A program made the position numbers and the translations under genes. A stretch of DNA of 64,000 bases, taken from assembly GCF_004765605.1 (NCBI RefSeq), contig NZ_SRLC01000002.1:1426001-1490000 (forward strand), given 5' to 3'. Below are positions 59,151 through 64,000 of this stretch, in pieces (the first letter of the stretch is position 1; each line of letters starts with the position of its first letter). A model generated the notes under the pieces. That model was not told where the DNA came from, searched no databases, and was given only the letters and a program-made list of their open reading frames with translations. This stretch comes from Hymenobacter aquaticus (lineage in GTDB: Bacteria > Bacteroidota > Bacteroidia > Cytophagales > Hymenobacteraceae).

Positions 59151-62100
59151 ATGCAAGAGTCGCCTAAGTACTGGAAGGGAATTGAGGAACTGGAAAGCTC
59201 ACCGGAGTTCGTAAAAGGCGCGTTCAGCGAGTTTGCGGATTTTCTGCCGGTGAAGGAATCCCACGGCTCTTCCGACGCCGCGGTAGCCCCGCGTCGCGAC
59301 TTCCTCAAACTCATGGGCTTTGGTATTGCCGCTGCCACCTTGGCAAGCTGCGAAACCCCGGTCCGCAAGGCAATTCCCTACCTCAACAAGCCTGAAGAGG
59401 TTGATCCGGGTATTGCCAACTTTTACGCCTCCACCTATTTCACCGGCACCGACTACAACAGCGTGTTGGTGAAAACCCGTGAGGGCCGGCCCATCAAGCT
59501 GGAAGGCAACCCCGAGTCGCCTATCACCCGCGGTGGCCTGTCGGCCCGGGCGCAGGCTTCGGTTCTGGGCCTCTACGACAAAGGCCGTCTGCAGCACTTC
59601 GCCATCAAAGGCAAGAAAGCCGCTACCGACCAGGTTGACCAGGAGATTCGCACGAAGCTGGCCGGCGTTACCGGTCGTATTGCCATCGTGTCGCCGACCA
59701 TCATCAGCCCCAGCACCAAGAAGGTAATTGCTGAGTTTGCCTCGCGTTACCCCAACACGGAGCACGTGATGTACGACGCCAACTCGCAGTCGGCATTGCT
59801 GCGGGCCAACGGCGGGGTGCTGCCTTCCTACGATTTCAGCAAAGCTGCCGTTATCGTAAGCCTGGGCGCCGATTTCCTCGGCACGTGGCTGTCGCCGGTT
59901 GAGTATGCTCGTCAGTATATCACCAACCGGAAAGTATCGGCCGACAAGAAGACCATGTCGCGCCACTTCCAGTTCGAAACGGCCCTGTCGCTGACCGGCT
60001 CCAACGCCGACGTCCGCGTACCGGTGAAGCCTTCCGAAATGGGTGCTGCTGCCCTGGCCCTGTACAATGGGGTAGTAGGCGGCGGTGCTGCTGGTTCGGC
60101 CCAACTCAAGAAAGCTGCTGCCGAGCTGAAAGCGGCCGGTAGCCGTGGCCTGGTCGTTTCGGGCTCGAACGACGTAGCGGTACAAACGCTGGTGGCCGCC
60201 ATCAACCAGGCCCTCGGCAGCGCGGCTGTTGACGTGGCTAATCCGTCGATGCTGCGCCAGGGCGATGATGCCCGCATGCTGCGCTTGGTGAATGACATGA
60301 ACGCCGGCACCGTTGGCGCGGTCATCTTCTACCACGCCAACCCCGCCTACGACCATCCGCTGGCGGAGAAAGTAAAATCGGGTATCGCCAAAGTGGCGCT
60401 GAGCATCTCGTTCAACGACCGCCTCGACGAAACCACCTCGCTGTGCTACTACGCCTGCCCCGACCACAACTTCCTGGAGTCGTGGAACGACTACGAGCCG
60501 AAACGTGGCTTCCTGAGCCTGAGCCAGCCGACCATTTCGCCGCTGTTTGCTACCCGCCAGGCCCAAGACAGCCTGTTGACCTGGGCTGGCAATCCGCAGA
60601 GCTACTACAACTACCTGCGCGCTTCGTGGCGCGGGCTGCTGGGCGGTAACTTCCAGGCCGGCTGGGACAAGGCCGTGCACGACGGTGTGGCTGTCGGCTC
60701 CCTGTCGCCGGCTCCGGCCGCCCAGGCGGCTCCCGCCATGAGCGCCGACCAGGCTATTGCCGCTATCAACTCGGCCCCCAAAGGCTCGGGTGTTGAATTG
60801 GCCCTCTACGAAAAAGTAGGCGTGGGCGTCGGCAACTGCGAAGCCAATAACCCTTGGCTGCAGGAATTGCCTGACCCGGTTTCGAAAGCCACCTGGGGCA
60901 ACTACGTAGCCGTTCCGCGCGCTATGGCCGTAAAAAACGGCTGGGAGCAGGGCGACGTGGTGAAAGTAACCGCCAACGGTAAATCCATTGAGCTGCCCGT
61001 GCTGATTCAGCCCGGCCAGGCCAACGATACCGTGAGCATCGCCATTGGCTACGGCCGCGAAATGGCCGGCAAAGTAGGTGATAAAGTAGGCGCTAACGCT
61101 TACCCCTTGGCCGTAGTACGCGACAACGCGGTACTCTACGCCAACACCGTAACGCTGGAAAAAACGGGTGCCCAGTCGCCCATCGCCCAGACCCAGACCC
61201 ACCACACCATCATGGACCGCAAGCCGGTGGTGCAGGAGTCGACGCTGGCCAAATACATTGAAAACCCCAAAGAGGTAACCGAGTACGACAAGATTGCTAC
61301 GCCGGAAGGCCTAGAGAAACCCAACAAGGTTTCGCTGTGGCAGGACTACGAGTACAAGAACCACCACTGGGGGATGGTTATCGACCTCAACTCGTGCATT
61401 GGCTGCGGCTCGTGCGTGATTGGTTGCCAGGTTGAAAACAACGTTGCCGTAGTCGGTAAGCAGGAGGTAATCAACCGCCGCGAAATGCACTGGATGCGTA
61501 TCGACCGCTACTACAGCTCGGACGCCAGCAAGGAGGATTTCGCCGAGAAAGGCAAGCTGGACACCTACGCGGCCATGGAAGATCCGTCGGAAAACCCTTC
61601 GGTGATTTTCCAGCCGATGCTCTGCCAGCACTGCAACCACGCTCCCTGCGAAACGGTGTGCCCCGTACTGGCTACCACTCACAGCTCGGAAGGTCTCAAC
61701 CAGATGACCTACAACCGCTGCGTGGGTACCCGCTACTGCGCTAATAACTGCCCTTATAAGGTTCGCCGCTTTAACTGGTTCTCGTACTACTCCAACGAGA
61801 AGTTCGAAGACGTGAACGGCCACATGTTCACCGACCTGGGCCGCATGGTCCTGAACCCTGACGTAACCGTTCGGGCTCGGGGTGTGATGGAAAAGTGCTC
61901 GTTCTGCGTGCAGCGCATTCAGCTCGGTAAGCTGGAAGCCAAGAAGCAGAAGCGCCGTCCGAAGGATGGAGAAGTGGTAACCGCCTGCGCGCAGTCGTGC
62001 CCCACCCAAGCCATCGTATTCGGTGACATGCGTGACCCCGAGTCGCAGATCTCGAAGATCATGCGCCGCGAGGATGGCGAGCGGGGCTTCCACGTGCTGG

Positions 62101-62177
62101 ATGCCATCAACGTGCAGCCTAACATCACGTATCTGACCAAGATCCGGAACACGGAAACTGAAGTTCGCAACGCTTAA
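59151..62177 (+). CDS. actB: Alternative Complex III subunit ActB (Mo-oxidoreductase-like/Fe-S)
   Basis: A 1008-residue protein. Twin-arginine-like signal PRRDFLKLMGFGIAAATLAS followed by Cys near residue 60 (RRDFLK). The first 700 or so residues are a molybdopterin-oxidoreductase-like domain that in this complex carries no Mo cofactor. The C-terminal ferredoxin-like part has CIGCGSCVIGC, CQHCNHAPCETVC, CVGTRYCANNC and CSFCVQRI...CAQSCPTQAI, ligands for up to four Fe-S clusters. It follows actA by 155 nt. Confidence 0.95.
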   Translation: MQESPKYWKGIEELESSPEFVKGAFSEFADFLPVKESHGSSDAAVAPRRDFLKLMGFGIAAATLASCETPVRKAIPYLNKPEEVDPGIANFYASTYFTGTDYNSVLVKTREGRPIKLEGNPESPITRGGLSARAQASVLGLYDKGRLQHFAIKGKKAATDQVDQEIRTKLAGVTGRIAIVSPTIISPSTKKVIAEFASRYPNTEHVMYDANSQSALLRANGGVLPSYDFSKAAVIVSLGADFLGTWLSPVEYARQYITNRKVSADKKTMSRHFQFETALSLTGSNADVRVPVKPSEMGAAALALYNGVVGGGAAGSAQLKKAAAELKAAGSRGLVVSGSNDVAVQTLVAAINQALGSAAVDVANPSMLRQGDDARMLRLVNDMNAGTVGAVIFYHANPAYDHPLAEKVKSGIAKVALSISFNDRLDETTSLCYYACPDHNFLESWNDYEPKRGFLSLSQPTISPLFATRQAQDSLLTWAGNPQSYYNYLRASWRGLLGGNFQAGWDKAVHDGVAVGSLSPAPAAQAAPAMSADQAIAAINSAPKGSGVELALYEKVGVGVGNCEANNPWLQELPDPVSKATWGNYVAVPRAMAVKNGWEQGDVVKVTANGKSIELPVLIQPGQANDTVSIAIGYGREMAGKVGDKVGANAYPLAVVRDNAVLYANTVTLEKTGAQSPIAQTQTHHTIMDRKPVVQESTLAKYIENPKEVTEYDKIATPEGLEKPNKVSLWQDYEYKNHHWGMVIDLNSCIGCGSCVIGCQVENNVAVVGKQEVINRREMHWMRIDRYYSSDASKEDFAEKGKLDTYAAMEDPSENPSVIFQPMLCQHCNHAPCETVCPVLATTHSSEGLNQMTYNRCVGTRYCANNCPYKVRRFNWFSYYSNEKFEDVNGHMFTDLGRMVLNPDVTVRARGVMEKCSFCVQRIQLGKLEAKKQKRRPKDGEVVTACAQSCPTQAIVFGDMRDPESQISKIMRREDGERGFHVLDAINVQPNITYLTKIRNTETEVRNA

Positions 62178-62288
62178 TCACAGGGTCAAGGATCTTAGGA
62201 ACGTAGGGTAGGGGAGCTGTCCCGACCACTGGTTCAGAACAGACGAGAGACCCTACATTCCCAAGACCCCAACTAACCAATAAAAACT

Positions 62289-63746
62289 ATGCAGCACGTA
62301 TCGCCTGTACGGGAGCCGCTCGTAACCGGGGGGAAATCGTACCACGACGTCACTCAAGACGTGTGCCGCCAGGTAGAAGCCGCCCCGAATGTTCGGTGGA
62401 TGGCCGCCCTGAGCGTTGCGCTCTTTTTCCTCGGTGTCTTCCTCTACTCAGTATACCGCACCCTGTGGTACGGTATCGGAGAGTGGGGTCTGAACAAAAC
62501 TGTCGGCTGGGCCTGGGACATCACCAACTTCGTATGGTGGGTAGGTATCGGTCACGCCGGCACCCTGATTTCGGCAGTTCTGCTGCTGTTCCGTCAGAAG
62601 TGGCGGAGCTCCATCAACCGCGCCGCAGAAGCTATGACGATCTTCGCCGTAATCTGCGCCGCCATGTTCCCGGTACTGCACATGGGCCGTCCGTGGCTCG
62701 CCTACTGGGTGTTCCCCCTGCAAAACACCTTCGGCTCGCTGTGGGTGAACTTCAATTCGCCGCTGCTGTGGGACGTATTCGCCATCTCGACCTACTTCAC
62801 CGTGTCGCTGGTGTTCTGGTACACGGGTCTGGTGCCTGACTTCGCTACTATCCGCGACCGGGCTAAAGGTCCGATTGCCAAAGTAGCCTACTCGCTACTG
62901 AGCATGGGCTGGACGGGTTCGGCCAAGCACTGGAGCCGTTACGAAACGGTGTCGCTGATTCTGGCCGGTGTTTCGACCCCGTTGGTACTGTCGGTACACA
63001 CCATTGTATCGATGGACTTTGCAACCTCGGTTGTTCCGGGCTGGCACACCACCATCTTCCCTCCCTACTTCGTGGCCGGGGCTATCTTCTCGGGCTTCGC
63101 CATGGTACTGACCCTGATGCTTATCACCCGGGTAGTATTTAAGCTGGAAGATTACATCACGATGGAGCACATTGCTCTCATGAACAAAATCATGATGATC
63201 ACCGGCTCGATCGTAGGGGTGGCTTACATCACCGAGTTCTTCATCGCCTGGTATTCGCAGGTTGAGTTCGAGCAGTACGCCTTCATCAACCGCGCTACCG
63301 GTCCTTACTGGTGGGCCTACTGGTCGATGATGACTTGCAACGTAATTACGCCTCAGCTGGTGTGGATTCGCAAAGTACGCTACAGCATCCCGCTGACTTT
63401 CGTGCTGTCAATCATTGTAAACATCGGGATGTGGTTCGAGCGTTTCGTAATTATTGTAACCTCGCTGCACCGCGACTACCTGCCTTCGAGCTGGGTAATG
63501 TTCTCGCCCACGATTATCGATATCGGTATCTATGTGGGTACGCTGGGCTTGTTCTTCACGCTGTTCCTGCTCTTCGCCAAGTTCTTCCCCGTGGTAAACA
63601 TGGCTGAAGTGAAGACCGTGCTGAAATACACGGTGGATAACGGTCCGACCTACACCGGTCACGACCCGCACCACGACCTGATTCACAAGCCAACCACCCA
63701 CGGAGTGCCTGCCACTGCTCCGGTAAACTACAACAAGCATGACTAA
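62289..63746 (+). CDS. actC: Alternative Complex III subunit ActC (NrfD-like)
   Basis: A 485-residue integral membrane protein with about ten TM helices. Landmarks are VGIGHAGTLISAVLLLFRQ, PVLHMGRPWLAYWVFPL and VLSVHTIVSMDFATSVVPGW. NrfD/PsrC-like subunits bind quinol. Its end overlaps the actD start by 8 nt. Confidence 0.95.
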   Translation: MQHVSPVREPLVTGGKSYHDVTQDVCRQVEAAPNVRWMAALSVALFFLGVFLYSVYRTLWYGIGEWGLNKTVGWAWDITNFVWWVGIGHAGTLISAVLLLFRQKWRSSINRAAEAMTIFAVICAAMFPVLHMGRPWLAYWVFPLQNTFGSLWVNFNSPLLWDVFAISTYFTVSLVFWYTGLVPDFATIRDRAKGPIAKVAYSLLSMGWTGSAKHWSRYETVSLILAGVSTPLVLSVHTIVSMDFATSVVPGWHTTIFPPYFVAGAIFSGFAMVLTLMLITRVVFKLEDYITMEHIALMNKIMMITGSIVGVAYITEFFIAWYSQVEFEQYAFINRATGPYWWAYWSMMTCNVITPQLVWIRKVRYSIPLTFVLSIIVNIGMWFERFVIIVTSLHRDYLPSSWVMFSPTIIDIGIYVGTLGLFFTLFLLFAKFFPVVNMAEVKTVLKYTVDNGPTYTGHDPHHDLIHKPTTHGVPATAPVNYNKHD

Positions 63747-64000
63747 GCGCTTCGCCCTCGGCATCTTCGACGACGAAGACGTGCTGATGCACGCCATTGA
63801 GAACGTCCGCGCGGCGGGCGTCAAAATCTACGAAGTGTTTACCCCGTTCCCCATTCACGGCATCGATGATGCTCTGGGTATCGAACGGTCGCGCTTGCCA
63901 ATTGCCGCCTTCTTCTATGGCTGCTGTGGTTTGGCCTTCGCCCTGTGGATGCAGATCTACATGCTCGGCTTCGACTGGCCCATGATTATCGGTGGTAAGC
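63739..64000 (+). CDS. actD: Alternative Complex III subunit ActD (truncated at window end)
   Basis: The first 87 residues, MTKRFALGIFDDEDVLMHAI onward, with a first TM segment SRLPIAAFFYGCCGLAFALWM. DUF3341-type ActD is a small two-TM subunit. The overlap with actC (63739-63746) implies translational coupling. The frame is open at the window end. Confidence 0.92.
   Translation, partial: MTKRFALGIFDDEDVLMHAIENVRAAGVKIYEVFTPFPIHGIDDALGIERSRLPIAAFFYGCCGLAFALWMQIYMLGFDWPMIIGGK

Noticed and set aside
59199..61205. 668-codon minus-strand open frame opposite actB
   Set aside because: Composition artefact. actB has complete Fe-S motifs and operon context.

Overview
The window looks like a chromosomal segment of a GC-rich Bacteroidota bacterium, most likely Hymenobacter or a close relative in the Cytophagales. 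The evidence is a SusC/SusD pair, an Alternative Complex III (act) operon, a GSCFA-domain protein, near absence of Shine-Dalgarno sequences, and Bacteroidota-type promoters (TTTG-N19/20-TAnnTTTG). No tRNA, rRNA, CRISPR array, prophage or insertion sequence was seen. Most genes are housekeeping.

Layout. 1-6 kb: a truncated cytochrome c/copper-monooxygenase-like gene, then a SusD lipoprotein and a SusC TonB-dependent receptor. 6-15 kb (minus strand): prfB with an intact programmed +1 frameshift, ilvE, a corrinoid adenosyltransferase, a LolD-like ATPase, a large membrane-TPR protein, gatC, plsC and a Nudix hydrolase. 14.9-15.1 kb: a probable unannotated structured RNA. 15-25 kb: rnhB, a CZB/histidine kinase/response regulator operon, gcvT, a ComB-like phosphatase, a MazG-like protein, dtd, a GT-C-type membrane protein and mltG, separated by several palindromic repeat elements. 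26-31 kb: a RamB-like regulator divergent from the glyoxylate-shunt genes aceB and aceA, with a palindromic operator candidate next to the aceB promoter.

31.4-41.2 kb is the most interesting part: eight tightly packed minus-strand genes. The first two look like a VioB-type (violacein/rebeccamycin pathway) enzyme split into two proteins. The other six are a complete eboABCDEF cluster in canonical order. Ebo proteins are linked to scytonemin precursor export in cyanobacteria, so the operon may make and move an aromatic or indole-derived metabolite.

41.7-57 kb: RNase D, small membrane proteins, an M14 metallopeptidase, queA, an exported methyltransferase-like lipoprotein, priA, a GSCFA protein with a very long low-complexity tail, and the rpsF-rpsR-rplI ribosomal operon. 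57.6-64 kb: the Alternative Complex III operon (actA, actB, actC and the start of actD), running off the window end.

All functions are inferred from motifs and remembered family features. No database search was run. Start codons were chosen from signal peptides, domain starts and operon spacing; TTG or GTG starts are noted where no ATG is available.
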